Assembly: GCA_003611875.1 (NCBI GenBank)
Contig: RAYY01000024.1
Span: 1-64,000, forward strand
DNA: 64,000 nt
Direction of reading: 5' to 3'
Origin: a bacterium D16-56
Lineage (GTDB): Bacteria > Bacillota > Clostridia > Lachnospirales > Lachnospiraceae
Position 1 is the first letter of the stretch. Every line of letters starts with the position of its first letter. Made by a program: the position numbers and the translations under genes. The notes under the pieces are model-generated. The model was not told where the DNA came from. It worked only from the letters and a program-made list of their open reading frames with translations, and did not search any database. Shown here piece by piece: positions 1-8,766 of this stretch.

Positions 1-47
1 GCCTGATCGATTATCAAAGCCACAGTGCATATATATATTTAATTATA

Positions 48-71
48 TTTCCCCACCCCGTGAAAAGTAAC
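48..71. repeat. short repeat, partner at 63887-63910
   Basis: A 24-bp sequence with core CCCCGTGAA recurs near the other end of the window (63887-63910) with three mismatches. Both copies lie in intergenic DNA. It may be a dispersed genomic repeat or part of a transcript end. Function is unknown. Confidence 0.4.
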
Positions 72-110
72 CTGATTTACGATGGAATATGAAAAGCGTT
101 CGGAAGGGCA

Positions 111-139
111 TTGACAGACGGGGATGAGTGTAGTATGAT
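111..139 (+). promoter_or_regulatory. sigma-A promoter of the ABC-F leader
   Basis: TTGACA (111-116) and TATGAT (134-139) are separated by exactly 17 bp, nearly ideal for the housekeeping sigma factor. Transcription should begin near 146, which puts about 470 nt of leader before the ABC-F gene. The leader peptide and all the hairpins lie downstream of it. Confidence 0.85.
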
Positions 140-175
140 TGTTGGCGTGGGAAATTCCCTCAAAGGAGAACAAAA

Positions 176-265
176 ATGAATTTTTATTTGACCAATCAAC
201 CCAAAAAGAAACTGAACTCTGTACAATCCATTCCGATGAAACATTGTACAGAGTATGGCGTATAA
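176..265 (+). CDS. 29-residue leader peptide of the ABC-F attenuator
   Basis: The ORF starts at ATG 176 after AAAGGAGA (162-169, 7-nt spacing) and ends with TAA at 263-265. The peptide starts MNFYLTNQPKKK and ends CTEYGV. No protein family is recognised. Its last half overlaps the first leader hairpin (216-254), so a ribosome stalled or slowed on it would prevent that stem from forming. This is the arrangement of leader peptides that control antibiotic-inducible ABC-F, erm and cfr-type genes. The role is inferred from layout, and the stalling residues are not known. Confidence 0.7.
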   Translation: MNFYLTNQPKKKLNSVQSIPMKHCTEYGV

Positions 266-467
266 ATAACGCATTAAGATTTCATCGGAAAACAAGGCAA
301 TAACTATTCTGACTATCGGTATATTTATTGCTTGTTTTCCGTATGCGGATTAAGCGTGTGAAAGGCTATGGACAATGTTTTGTCTGTAGCCTTTTGCTAT
401 ATAGGAACAGGAATCCATATAGGCAGAAGGCAGTACACAGATGTGTGCAGGTGCTTTCTGCCTTTTT
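216..467 (+). promoter_or_regulatory. ribosome-dependent transcription attenuator of the ABC-F gene
   Basis: Successive inverted repeats share arms, so neighbouring stems exclude each other. Stem A pairs 216-227 with 243-254 (12 bp). Stem B pairs 231-241 with 280-290 (11 bp), and its left arm covers the loop and first base of stem A. Stem C pairs 286-303 with 325-341 (one bulge), and its left arm overlaps the right arm of B. Stem D pairs 361-375 with 380-394. A terminator follows at 422-467. Occupancy of the leader peptide by a ribosome would melt A, allow B, block C and so shift downstream folding. All pairings are visible in the sequence; the switching logic is inference. Confidence 0.7.
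422..467 (+). terminator. intrinsic terminator within the ABC-F leader
   Basis: GGCAGAAGGCA (422-432) pairs with TGCTTTCTGCC (452-462, one G-U pair) and is followed by five T. It lies about 150 nt before the ABC-F start codon, so without antitermination most transcripts should stop here. Confidence 0.75.
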
Positions 468-615
468 GTATTTATGGCAGTAATTTTATACCTTGTGAAA
501 TAGCTAGATGGATATATGTGTCCTATGGGGAGATACCTTTGGGTATACAAAATGGAATATTCAAAGATACCAGTGTTGCTGTTAGGCAAAAACAAATGAA
601 AGGATTGTGATTAAC

Positions 616-2148
616 ATGAGTTTATTAGAAATCGAAGGACTGACACACTCTTTTGGGGATAACCTGCTTTACAAAAATGCAGAGTTCTCTCTGAATAAAG
701 GCGAGCATATCGGGATTGTTGGACAAAACGGAACAGGTAAAAGCACATTGATTAAGATTTGCACAGAGCAGATAATGCCAGATAATGGACGCATTATCTG
801 GCAGTCCCAAGTATCGATTGGTTATCTGGATCAGTATGCGGAGATAGAGAAAAGTCTTACCATGCGTTCTTTTCTGAGGTCAGCTTTTTCGAGATTGTAC
901 CAGATTGAAAAAGAAATGACACAGCTTTATGAGAAAGCAGCCAGAGGACATACAGAATGTCTTGACCTTGCGGCGAGATATCAGGAACAGCTTGAAATCC
1001 ACGACTTTTATTCCATCGAAACTCAAATTGAGCAAGTGGCGAATGGTTTAGGGCTGATGGCGATAGGATTGGAAAGGCCGATTGAACAGATGAGCGGCGG
1101 CCAAAGGGCAAAGGTAATATTGGCAAAATTACTTCTTGAAAAGCCAGACGTACTATTGCTTGACGAACCAACAAATTTTTTGGACAAAGAGCATATTTTA
1201 TGGCTTTCTGATTACTTATCGAATCTTGAAAATGCTTTTATGGTGGTATCTCACGACTATGCGTTTTTAGAAAAAATCGCTAATCGGATTTGTGATATTG
1301 ACAACGATACGATAACAAAGTATTACGGCACTTATTCTGAATTTTTAAGAAAGAAAACTCTGTTGCGGGAAGATTATGTGCGCCAGTATTCTGCCAGGCA
1401 AAAGGAGATTAAAAAGACGGAAGAATTTATCCGTAAAAATATTGCCGGAAGAAAGTCAAAAATGGCGAGAGGACGAAGGAAACAGCTTGAACGAATGGAA
1501 AAAATGGAAGCATTAGACCAGAAAGAGATAACGCCATATTTCCATTTTCCATCAACGCCATTTACGAATACAGAACACCTTGTCGTAAAGCATTTGTCCG
1601 TAGGCTATCATTATCCGGTTTTGTCTGATATTGGTTTTACAATAAAGGGCGGGCAAAAAGTAGTGATTACGGGTTTCAATGGGATTGGCAAATCAACGTT
1701 GCTGAAAACACTGATTGGAGAGATTCCGTCAATGAACGGCCATTATAAATTTTCCGATCAGGTTACTATCGGATATTTTGAACAGGATTTATTATGGGAC
1801 GATACAACAAGAACTCCCATACAAATTATTTCAGACAATTACCCGGAAATGGTGATGAAAGAGGTGCGTAAATCACTTGCCAGATGTGGCATTTCCAGCA
1901 AACACGCCATGCAGCTGATTGGAACATTAAGTGGCGGCGAGCAGGCAAAAGTGAAAATGTGTTTGCTGACGCTAAAGCCATGTAATTTTCTAATACTGGA
2001 CGAGCCAACAAACCATTTAGATGTGCAGGCGAAAGACTCTTTAAAAACAGCACTAGAAGAATTTCCCGGTACAGTGTTACTTGTTTCGCATGAAGAAAAT
2101 TTTTACCGGGAGTGGACACAAAAAGTAATTAACATAGAAAAACGATAA
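616..2148 (+). CDS. ABC-F family ribosomal protection ATPase (Lsa/CplR-like)
   Basis: The 510-residue soluble protein has two ABC domains and no membrane segments. Domain 1 has Walker A GQNGTGKST (about residues 36-44), signature MSGGQ and Walker B LLLDEPTNFLD. Domain 2 has GFNGIGKST, LSGGEQ and LILDEPTNHLD. A charged interdomain linker (about 240-310) corresponds to the arm that enters the ribosomal P-tRNA site. ABC-F proteins of this size in Firmicutes displace lincosamides, streptogramin A and pleuromutilins from the ribosome. ATG 616 is preferred over the in-frame GTG at 607 because AAAGGA (599-604) is 11 nt from the ATG but only 2 nt from the GTG. The inducible leader supports a resistance role. 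The drug spectrum cannot be read from sequence. Confidence 0.85.
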   Translation: MSLLEIEGLTHSFGDNLLYKNAEFSLNKGEHIGIVGQNGTGKSTLIKICTEQIMPDNGRIIWQSQVSIGYLDQYAEIEKSLTMRSFLRSAFSRLYQIEKEMTQLYEKAARGHTECLDLAARYQEQLEIHDFYSIETQIEQVANGLGLMAIGLERPIEQMSGGQRAKVILAKLLLEKPDVLLLDEPTNFLDKEHILWLSDYLSNLENAFMVVSHDYAFLEKIANRICDIDNDTITKYYGTYSEFLRKKTLLREDYVRQYSARQKEIKKTEEFIRKNIAGRKSKMARGRRKQLERMEKMEALDQKEITPYFHFPSTPFTNTEHLVVKHLSVGYHYPVLSDIGFTIKGGQKVVITGFNGIGKSTLLKTLIGEIPSMNGHYKFSDQVTIGYFEQDLLWDDTTRTPIQIISDNYPEMVMKEVRKSLARCGISSKHAMQLIGTLSGGEQAKVKMCLLTLKPCNFLILDEPTNHLDVQAKDSLKTALEEFPGTVLLVSHEENFYREWTQKVINIEKR

Positions 2149-2155
2149 GCGGTAG

Positions 2156-2230
2156 ATACAAACTCATCTCTTTTCGTGTGGATTTTTGCTTAGTCGCTTA
2201 AATTATACCGCAAAGAGACTGAGTTTGTAT
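2156..2230. other. 18-bp imperfect inverted repeat after the ABC-F gene
   Basis: ATACAAACTCATCTCTTT (2156-2173) pairs with the 2212-2230 arm with one bulged base and a ~38-nt loop. There is no clear T-tract. It could be a weak terminator or the end of a former mobile segment. Confidence 0.4.
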
Positions 2231-2340
2231 TTCATTTTACAAAAATCAAAAAGTTGTAAACTGGTGTAAAGGATATCCAGACAGAAAAATATCTGATGGA
2301 TTGGAGCTGATTTTAGGAGACTGACATATGCCGATGAAAT

Positions 2341-2502
2341 TTGCAGGAGAAGGTAAAGGACAGCAATCATACAATTATATTTGAACTGAATGGCAGTCCG
2401 GCATATAACCGGTATTTTTTTACGAAAGCAAAATTTGATGTGATGGATAATAAATGGTTTAAATCGGATGGAATACCAGTGGTTCGGCAAGAGAAATTTT
2501 AG
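2341..2502 (+). pseudogene. 53-codon reading-frame remnant, unknown
   Basis: An open stretch from TTG 2341 to TAG 2500-2502 encodes a C-terminal-looking peptide (key run FELNGSPAYNRYFF). It has no start with a ribosome site, and the frame is closed just upstream by TGA. It looks like the tail of a decayed gene. No family is recognised. The rest of 2231-2726 holds only the two repeats listed separately. Confidence 0.35.
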
Positions 2503-2534
2503 TTGAGTTATGGATTTATATTTATAGAAAATAC

Positions 2535-2570
2535 CTATTCAAACAGATAAAGTATAAGTATTTGCTATTT
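2535..2570 (+). promoter_or_regulatory. putative shared operator, copy 1
   Basis: CTATTCAAA followed by TATAAGTATTTGCTATTT recurs at 9598-9633 upstream of the MATE gene. A related version, AAGTACTATTTGGCTTG, lies after the PatB gene (14944-14969). Positions in intergenic DNA suggest a common regulator binding site. The regulator is not identified. Confidence 0.45.
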
Positions 2571-2612
2571 TTATGTCATCTTGATAAGATAACCATGAAA
2601 ATAGATAAAAGG

Positions 2613-2678
2613 TAATTGAGAAATCTGCAAGAATTCATTTAGAAATTGTTTATTTTTCTGTTAGTTGGATGTTATCTG
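2613..2678 (+). repeat. 66-bp upstream repeat, copy 1
   Basis: This segment and 11319-11384 share 61 of 66 bases, including 45 identical bases at the start. Each lies upstream of a gene (the Ntn hydrolase lipoprotein here, DUF3737 there). Duplicated promoter or operator DNA is the simplest reading. Confidence 0.75.
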
Positions 2679-2726
2679 GGGCGGCTATAGTATAGTCACA
2701 GGCACAGAGAGGAAGGGATAAAAACA

Positions 2727-3869
2727 GTGAAAAAAAGATTTTATATAGGTCTGCTTTTAGCTTTAGGGATATTGGGATTGCTGTCAGGATGCGGAAGATA
2801 TTCCAGTGATCAAACTGAGATAAACGGCCGTAGTGAAGAAGAACTGAAAAGCAGGACGGCGGAGGAAACAACAATGGAAGAAGAAAACGGAAAAGAAAGC
2901 AGAGATAAAAACGCAGTCCGGGTTACCCCGACTTCTGAAATCACGGAACTGGAAACAGGATTGTCAATGGTCCGATATGAAGGGGAGTATGGCTTTGACA
3001 CATTCTTAGAGCAGGGAGGAGCCGCCTCTGACGCGGATGTTGCGGCTTATATCACTTCACTGCTGGCACAGGAAATTCAAATGGAAGGAGCTCCTTTCGG
3101 ATGCAGTACTCTGTCAGTGGAAAATCAGGATGGCGGATACCTGTTCGGAAGAAATTTTGACTGGAATGCCTGTAATGGATTGATTGTCAGCGCCAGACCG
3201 GAAAAAGGCTGCTTTTCCGTTTCAACCGTCAATATGGACTTTATTCGTGCCGGCGGGCTTGACATTTCACAATTACCGGATTCCATGCAGGCTTTTGTTT
3301 CCTTATATGCGCCACTGGACGGAATGAATGAAAAAGGGCTGGCGGTTTCCGTGAATATGATTCAAGACTCTGTAAGTATCCATCAGGATACAGCCAAACC
3401 TGACCTCACAACGACTACGGCAGTCCGGTTACTGCTTGACAAGGCGGCAGATGTGGAAGAAGCACTGGAGCTTTTGCAGCAATATGATTTTCACAGCTCC
3501 ATGGGAATGATGGTGCATCTGGTCCTGGCGGACGCGGACGGAAGGAGCGTGGCTGTGGAATATGTAGATAATGAGATGATTGTTACCAAAACGCCAGTTG
3601 TTACCAATTTTTACCTGGCAGATGGAGAGAAGCAGGGAATCGGAACCGCCCAGTCTCATACCCGGTATGAAATCCTTACCCAGACACTGGAAGAACGAGG
3701 GGTGATGACAGAAACAGAAGTGCGGGACGCGTTGGACAGCGTGAGCAAGGACAATTTTGGAGAGTTTGAATCAACCGAGTGGAGTATTGTGATGAATCAG
3801 GAGACAAAGGAACTGATTTATTATCATAGGGAAGATTATAAAACGGCATATGTCATTTCGGCTGAATAG
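2727..3869 (+). CDS. lipoprotein of the linear amide C-N hydrolase (choloylglycine hydrolase-like) family
   Basis: The 380-residue protein has a lipoprotein signal peptide with lipobox LLSGC (Cys about 22) and a 50-residue acidic spacer. The Ntn-hydrolase domain begins near the PFGCSTL motif, where the Cys is the expected nucleophile, followed by GRNFDW, a hallmark of the family. It therefore sits outside the membrane on a lipid anchor. Family members hydrolyse conjugated bile salts, acyl-homoserine lactones or penicillin V, and the substrate here is not predictable. The nucleophile lies about 115 residues in, so a long N-terminal part would have to be removed to expose it. Start GTG 2727 follows GGAAGG. 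A 66-bp repeat lies 48 bp upstream. Confidence 0.8.
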   Translation: MKKRFYIGLLLALGILGLLSGCGRYSSDQTEINGRSEEELKSRTAEETTMEEENGKESRDKNAVRVTPTSEITELETGLSMVRYEGEYGFDTFLEQGGAASDADVAAYITSLLAQEIQMEGAPFGCSTLSVENQDGGYLFGRNFDWNACNGLIVSARPEKGCFSVSTVNMDFIRAGGLDISQLPDSMQAFVSLYAPLDGMNEKGLAVSVNMIQDSVSIHQDTAKPDLTTTTAVRLLLDKAADVEEALELLQQYDFHSSMGMMVHLVLADADGRSVAVEYVDNEMIVTKTPVVTNFYLADGEKQGIGTAQSHTRYEILTQTLEERGVMTETEVRDALDSVSKDNFGEFESTEWSIVMNQETKELIYYHREDYKTAYVISAE

Positions 3870-3893
3870 GTGAAGTTGCGAAGGGACTTTACC

Positions 3894-3990
3894 AAATTGC
3901 CGTAAGCGGCAATTTATAGTGCCATCGCGCAGCGATTTTGAATGGAGGAAGCACCCTTCGGGCACAAGGTGAATTGACACAAAGTGTCAA
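3894..3990. other. two palindromes in the leader of the adenylate-forming enzyme
   Basis: A perfect hairpin AAATTGCCG/CGGCAATTT (3894-3902 with 3907-3915) is followed by the palindrome TTGACAC-aaa-GTGTCAA (3974-3990). The second could be an operator for the ligase-ABC operon. The first lacks a T-tract. Confidence 0.45.
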
Positions 3991-4048
3991 GAGAAGGCGG
4001 ACTGGGCCGTACCTGTATGTCAAAATACATGACAAAAAGGAGGAAAAA

Positions 4049-5467
4049 ATGAACTACTTGAAGACTTTAACTGATTTATACAGACTGAAAAAGAATGTGA
4101 AATTAAGTGCTGAAAAGATGCGTTCCCTGCAGGATGGAAAACTGCGGAAGCTTCTCAGGTTCGCATGGGAGCATTCAGTTTATTACCGGACAGCTTTTGA
4201 GAAGGCGGGAATTACAGAGGAACAGTTGGATACACTGCCTCTTTCCTGTTTTCCCACCATCGACAAACAAATGCTTTTGGAGCATTTTGATGAACTGGTC
4301 ACAGTGCCGGATTTAAAACAGGAAAAACTGCGGGAATTTGATGCGGGGGAGGCGGCAGACCGGAAGCCTTATCAGGGAAAGTATCATGTGGTTCATTCCT
4401 CTGGCAGCACCGGGAAACCCGGATACTTTGTATATGATGAGGATGCCTGGAGCCAGATGCTTTTGGGTATCATACGGGCGGCTCTTTGGGGAATGTCCAT
4501 GCCGCAGATATTGAGGCTTCTGATGAAACGTCCCAGGATCGTCTATATTGCGGCCACAGACGGAAGATATGGAGGCGCTATGGCGGTGGGAGACGGAACC
4601 CGTGGAGTAGGCGCCAGCCAGCTCTATTTGGATATCAAGACGCCGGTCACAGAATGGATCAGGCAGTTAAAAGAGTTCCGGCCCAATATTGTCATTGGCT
4701 ATCCATCTGCCATCAAGATCCTGGCACAGCTGATGGAGAACGGGGAAGTCAGCCTGGATGCGGAAAGGGTGATTTCCTGTGGCGAACCATTGGGGAGCAG
4801 TCTGCGGGCCTATCTGGAAAACATATTCCGGACACAGGTTGTCAATTTTTATGGAGCCAGTGAATCCCTGGCCCTTGGGGTGGAAGCAGACCCGGAGGAA
4901 GGGATGCTCCTTTTTGATGATATGAATATCATTGAGGTGGAAGATGGAGTGATGTACCTTACCTGCCTTTATAACTATGCACAGCCGCTGATCCGGTACC
5001 GCCTTTCTGACCGTCTGACCCTGCAGCCGCCAAAGGAAAAAGAGATTCCTTTTACCAAAGCAGTGGGGCTTTTGGGAAGAAACGAAGATGTCCTCTGGTT
5101 TGAAGACGGAAGAGGGAACAGGGAATTTCTTCACCCATTGGCCATCGAAGGATTCTGTATCGAAGGGCTGAAAGATTATCAGTTCCGGCAGACCACGAAA
5201 GATACCTTTGAAATGTATGCGGAAACAGGCAATGGCGTTTCCAGGGAACAGATCCGGCAGGAGATGCTGCTTCGGATGAGGAAGATCCTTGCAGAGAAAA
5301 GGCTGGACTATGTGCAGTTCTATGTGAACTTTGTAGAAGAAATCCTGCCGGATATCCAGACAGGGAAAAAACCTTTGATCTGCGCGAGCAATGAGCCAAG
5401 TGCCGTGCTTGCACGGGCATTTGGCGAATGCCGCGGCAGTCAGCAGCCGGCAGGATTGCTGACGTGA
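4049..5467 (+). CDS. PaaK/F390-synthetase-like adenylate-forming enzyme
   Basis: The 472-residue protein belongs to the phenylacetate-CoA ligase branch of the ANL superfamily. The phosphate-binding motif SSGSTGKPG is near residue 118, and the acyl-adenylate motif region contains NFYGASESL (about 265) and LIRYRLSDR (about 315). Such enzymes activate a carboxylic acid with ATP and transfer it to a thiol or other acceptor. ATG 4049 is chosen because AAAGGAGG lies 5 nt upstream; a longer in-frame extension to 3938 lacks a ribosome site. The ABC exporter genes begin 20 bp downstream, so the product acid or peptide may be exported. The substrate is unknown. Confidence 0.75.
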   Translation: MNYLKTLTDLYRLKKNVKLSAEKMRSLQDGKLRKLLRFAWEHSVYYRTAFEKAGITEEQLDTLPLSCFPTIDKQMLLEHFDELVTVPDLKQEKLREFDAGEAADRKPYQGKYHVVHSSGSTGKPGYFVYDEDAWSQMLLGIIRAALWGMSMPQILRLLMKRPRIVYIAATDGRYGGAMAVGDGTRGVGASQLYLDIKTPVTEWIRQLKEFRPNIVIGYPSAIKILAQLMENGEVSLDAERVISCGEPLGSSLRAYLENIFRTQVVNFYGASESLALGVEADPEEGMLLFDDMNIIEVEDGVMYLTCLYNYAQPLIRYRLSDRLTLQPPKEKEIPFTKAVGLLGRNEDVLWFEDGRGNREFLHPLAIEGFCIEGLKDYQFRQTTKDTFEMYAETGNGVSREQIRQEMLLRMRKILAEKRLDYVQFYVNFVEEILPDIQTGKKPLICASNEPSAVLARAFGECRGSQQPAGLLT

Positions 5468-5487
5468 AGGGAAAGGTGGCGTAACAA

Positions 5488-6249
5488 ATGGCAGACACAA
5501 TCTTACAAGGAGAAAAAATCACCAGAGTTTTTTTCCAGGGAAAGACAGAGACAAAAGTCCTGGACGGAATTGACATTGAAATATATAAAAATGACTTTAC
5601 TGTGATTATGGGGCCTTCGGGAGCCGGGAAGTCTACGCTTTTGTACAGCTTAAGCGGTATGGATCCGTTGACCGCAGGACATGTGTTTTACAAGGATAAG
5701 GAGATCAGCGGCCTTTCCGAAAACCGGATGGCAAAGCTACGGGCAGAGGAATTTGGGTTTGTATTCCAGCAGACCCATCTGGTCAGCAGCCTGACGCTTT
5801 TGGAAAATGTGCTGGTGGCAGGATATGTGAGTAAAAAGGACAGCGCCGAAAAGGTAAGGGAGAGGGCAGCGAATCTCCTGCGGCAGATGGATGTGGAGGC
5901 AGCAAAGGACAGACTGCCCTCCCAGGTGTCCGGGGGTGAGGCGCAGAGGGCAGCCATTGCCAGGGCCATGATCGGAAAGCCGGGGCTTCTGTTTGCGGAT
6001 GAGCCTACAGGGGCATTGAACCAGGCAAATACCCGTGAAGTTCTTGGGCTATTGACCGACTTAAACCGGGAAGGCCAGAGTATCCTGATGGTGACACATG
6101 ACCTGAGGGCAGCAGCCAGAGGGAACCGGGTTCTTTATCTGGAGGATGGGAAGGTCTGTGATGAACTGGCGTTGGAGCCGTACAATGAAATGGAAGAAAA
6201 GCAGCGGGAAAGAGACGTAAGCCAGTGGCTTTCCAGGCTTCGATGGTAG
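5488..6249 (+). CDS. ABC transporter ATP-binding protein (LolD/MacB type)
   Basis: The 253-residue ATPase has Walker A GPSGAGKST (about residue 41), Q-loop VFQQTH, signature VSGGEAQR (about 148) and Walker B LLFADEPTGALN, followed by the H-loop VTHD. The DEPTGAL form and the pairing with an 800-residue FtsX permease place it in the MacB/LolD/BceA class, which moves lipoproteins or peptides, or senses cell-wall antibiotics. It starts 20 bp after the ligase gene and is probably co-transcribed with it. Confidence 0.9.
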   Translation: MADTILQGEKITRVFFQGKTETKVLDGIDIEIYKNDFTVIMGPSGAGKSTLLYSLSGMDPLTAGHVFYKDKEISGLSENRMAKLRAEEFGFVFQQTHLVSSLTLLENVLVAGYVSKKDSAEKVRERAANLLRQMDVEAAKDRLPSQVSGGEAQRAAIARAMIGKPGLLFADEPTGALNQANTREVLGLLTDLNREGQSILMVTHDLRAAARGNRVLYLEDGKVCDELALEPYNEMEEKQRERDVSQWLSRLRW

Positions 6250-6251
6250 CA

Positions 6252-6311
6252 GGGCAAAAAGAAGTTCTAACCCTGCAAAGTACGCAGGCTAAGAACTTCT
6301 AAGTTTTGCCC
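6252..6311 (+). other. long hairpin between the ABC ATPase and permease genes
   Basis: Three consecutive paired blocks (6252-6259 with 6304-6311; 6261-6268 with 6292-6299; 6272-6276 with 6284-6288) form a stem of more than 20 bp just ahead of the permease ribosome site. There is no T-tract. It may stabilise or separate the two messages. Confidence 0.6.
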
Positions 6312-6374
6312 GGAAGAACGCACAAAGGGTGTGCGATCTTCCAGACTGAAGCAGATAGGGAGGAGATGAAGGGA

Positions 6375-8720
6375 ATGGAAAACCAGATTTTAATCCGGGC
6401 AGGAATAAAAAAGCATAAAGGGAGTCTTTTGGGAATCGGAATCCTTCTGTTTCTGACAGCGCTTTCCCTGACAGCAGTGCTGATGACAGCATTTGTGGGG
6501 AACTGTTATATAAGGGAAGAGATGGAGAGATTAGGGTTTGGGGATCTTACCGCATGGGCATCGAATGTACCGGATGCGGACTTCCTGACAGAAAGTATCC
6601 GGGGGCAGGAAGGAGTAGAGGCAGCTAAGACACAGAGACTGATTTTTTCTGAATATGAAGCAAACGGCATGGAATCTGACAGCGAGGGGCAGCTGATTCC
6701 GTGGACAGGGGGCAGGTACCGTTTCTTTCAGAGTGACCTTTCGGGCTATGCCGAGACTCTGGAAGAAATCGGGGAAGAGGAAGTATATGTATCTGCTTCC
6801 ATGAAATCCATGATGGATCTGAAACCTGGGGATGCAGTCACATTTCCCATAGCCAGAGGCGGACGTAAGATCAGCCTGACGGTGGCCGGGTATTATGAAG
6901 ATCCTTTTATGGGCAGTTCCATGATTGGGATGAAAGGGTTTTTGATCTCAGAACAGGCCTATGACGAAATCTGCTCTGTCATAGAAGAGGCGGGAATGGA
7001 CGCCCTGGCCAGGGATGGCGTCATGATCCATATTCAAATGGAAGAAGGCATGACTGTTTCGGAAATAAACAGAACATTGACAGAAAACACGCCTCTTTCC
7101 ATGTATACGGAATTTATCCACAGCGCAGATACGATTGCAGGTTTTATGGTCATTCTCCAGGATGCTTTCTCTGCCATTTTAGCGGCTTTTGCATTTGTGC
7201 TGCTGGGAGTGGCCATGGCAGTCATGGGACACAGTATTTCCGGGCTGGTGGAGCAGGAATGGAAGAATCTTGGGATTTTAAAAACCATAGGGTTTACCGG
7301 GAAACAGCTGGCGGGCCAGCTGATGGTACAGTATATGGGAGCCGTGGGAATTGGCGCGGTTTCGGGAATGCTTCTGGCAGTTCGGGCAGCAGGGATCATC
7401 AGCCGGATCACAGTGACTACTACGGGTGTTTTGCTGCCAATTCATTTTCCTGTCCTTCCCTGTCTGGGCATCCTGGCCTTCCTTCTTCTGGTGCCTGGAG
7501 GCTTTTGCGCCCTGTGTCTTCGGCGGGTTGACAGGACCAGCCCCATGGCAGCCATCCGCAGGGAATCAGGAGAGGCGCAGGACGTGGGAGCCGGTATTTT
7601 CCGCCATAAGCTTCGGGCAGAAGGACTTAGCTTCCATCTGGCGCTGCGGCAGGTCCTGACAGGGAGGAAACGCTATACAAGCGCCTGCCTTGTAGCGGCA
7701 CTTCTGGTGTTTTTCGCTTCCCTGGCGGGCCGGATGAACGGCTGGCTGGGGGCGGACGGAAAAGGAATGATGGATGCGTTTAACCCGGCAGACCTTGATC
7801 TGGGAGTGCAGGTCCTTGGAAAGCTTTCGGTCGAAGAAATGGAAACAATGGTGCGTTCTTATACGGATATCACAGACAGCTATCTGCTGGCCATGCCAAG
7901 CGTTTCTGTAAATGGGACGAATTACACGGCAAATGTGATCACGGAACCGGAGCGGTTCCATATCAGCAGGGGCCATACCAGCAGGGAGGCGAACCAGGTA
8001 GTGCTGACAGAGGTGCTGGCAGCAGATTTGGGAGCAGATGTGGGGGATACTGTTGCAATCCGGGGGAATAAAGGCAGTGGAGCGTTTATTGTTTCAGGCA
8101 TCTATCATTGCGCCAATGATATGGGGGCAAATCTGGGTATGAGCAGGGAAGGGTACCTTTCTATTGGAGAGGACGACAGCCGCCTGTGGTGCTGCCATTA
8201 TTTTCTGGAAGAACCTTCACAAAAACAGGTGATCACAGAGGCTTTGGAACAGACCTGGGGCGGGGATGTCCATGTCCATGAGAATTCCTGGCCGGGGCTT
8301 TTGGGAATTATTTCCGCCATGCATATGCTGATTCTTTTCCTGTATGGAATGAGTGCGGTATTTATCTGTATCGTAACGGGAATGACAGGAACAAAGATTC
8401 TGGATGCAGAGCAGAAGGATATGGGAATCTATAAATCCATCGGATGTTCTGTCCGGATGCTCAGGCTCTCCTTTGCCTTTCGCTTTGGACTTGTGGCAGG
8501 AATGGGGGCAGTCATTGGGACACTGGCAGCTATGGGGCTTACAGACCTCATTGTATCCAATCTCATGCGTCTGGCCGGGATCAGCAATTTTGTATCTGGA
8601 AATACGCCCGGAAGCGTTCTCCTTCCTGGAATTGTGATCACATTTTTGTTCTTTGGATTCGCCTGGCTGTTATCAGGCAGGATCGGAAAGGACATGAATG
8701 TGCTGACGGCGGAAACATGA
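6375..8720 (+). CDS. FtsX-like ABC transporter permease
   Basis: The 781-residue membrane protein has the BceB-like duplicated FtsX plan. There is an N-terminal membrane segment (about 22-44), an extracellular domain of ~200 residues, and three membrane segments around 260-375. A second extracellular domain (about 440-640) is followed by the last three membrane segments. It partners the ATPase encoded just upstream. Start ATG 6375 is chosen because AGGGAGGAG (6357-6365) sits 9 nt before it; ATG 6366 directly abuts that site. The likely role is export of, or resistance to, a lipid-linked or peptide substrate. Confidence 0.85.
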   Translation: MENQILIRAGIKKHKGSLLGIGILLFLTALSLTAVLMTAFVGNCYIREEMERLGFGDLTAWASNVPDADFLTESIRGQEGVEAAKTQRLIFSEYEANGMESDSEGQLIPWTGGRYRFFQSDLSGYAETLEEIGEEEVYVSASMKSMMDLKPGDAVTFPIARGGRKISLTVAGYYEDPFMGSSMIGMKGFLISEQAYDEICSVIEEAGMDALARDGVMIHIQMEEGMTVSEINRTLTENTPLSMYTEFIHSADTIAGFMVILQDAFSAILAAFAFVLLGVAMAVMGHSISGLVEQEWKNLGILKTIGFTGKQLAGQLMVQYMGAVGIGAVSGMLLAVRAAGIISRITVTTTGVLLPIHFPVLPCLGILAFLLLVPGGFCALCLRRVDRTSPMAAIRRESGEAQDVGAGIFRHKLRAEGLSFHLALRQVLTGRKRYTSACLVAALLVFFASLAGRMNGWLGADGKGMMDAFNPADLDLGVQVLGKLSVEEMETMVRSYTDITDSYLLAMPSVSVNGTNYTANVITEPERFHISRGHTSREANQVVLTEVLAADLGADVGDTVAIRGNKGSGAFIVSGIYHCANDMGANLGMSREGYLSIGEDDSRLWCCHYFLEEPSQKQVITEALEQTWGGDVHVHENSWPGLLGIISAMHMLILFLYGMSAVFICIVTGMTGTKILDAEQKDMGIYKSIGCSVRMLRLSFAFRFGLVAGMGAVIGTLAAMGLTDLIVSNLMRLAGISNFVSGNTPGSVLLPGIVITFLFFGFAWLLSGRIGKDMNVLTAET

Positions 8721-8766
8721 AAAGTTTAAAGGGTGAAAGAAAAAAAGAAGAAAGGATAAAAATAAT

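Noticed and set aside
368..610. 80-codon frame in the ABC-F leader
   Set aside because: It has no ribosome site, and its sequence is hairpin arms and a terminator. The 176-265 ORF is the better leader peptide.
4667..5500. Long minus-strand reading frame of 277 codons
   Set aside because: It lies entirely opposite the PaaK-like gene, has no ribosome site and no family likeness. It is an antisense shadow of a GC-richer gene.
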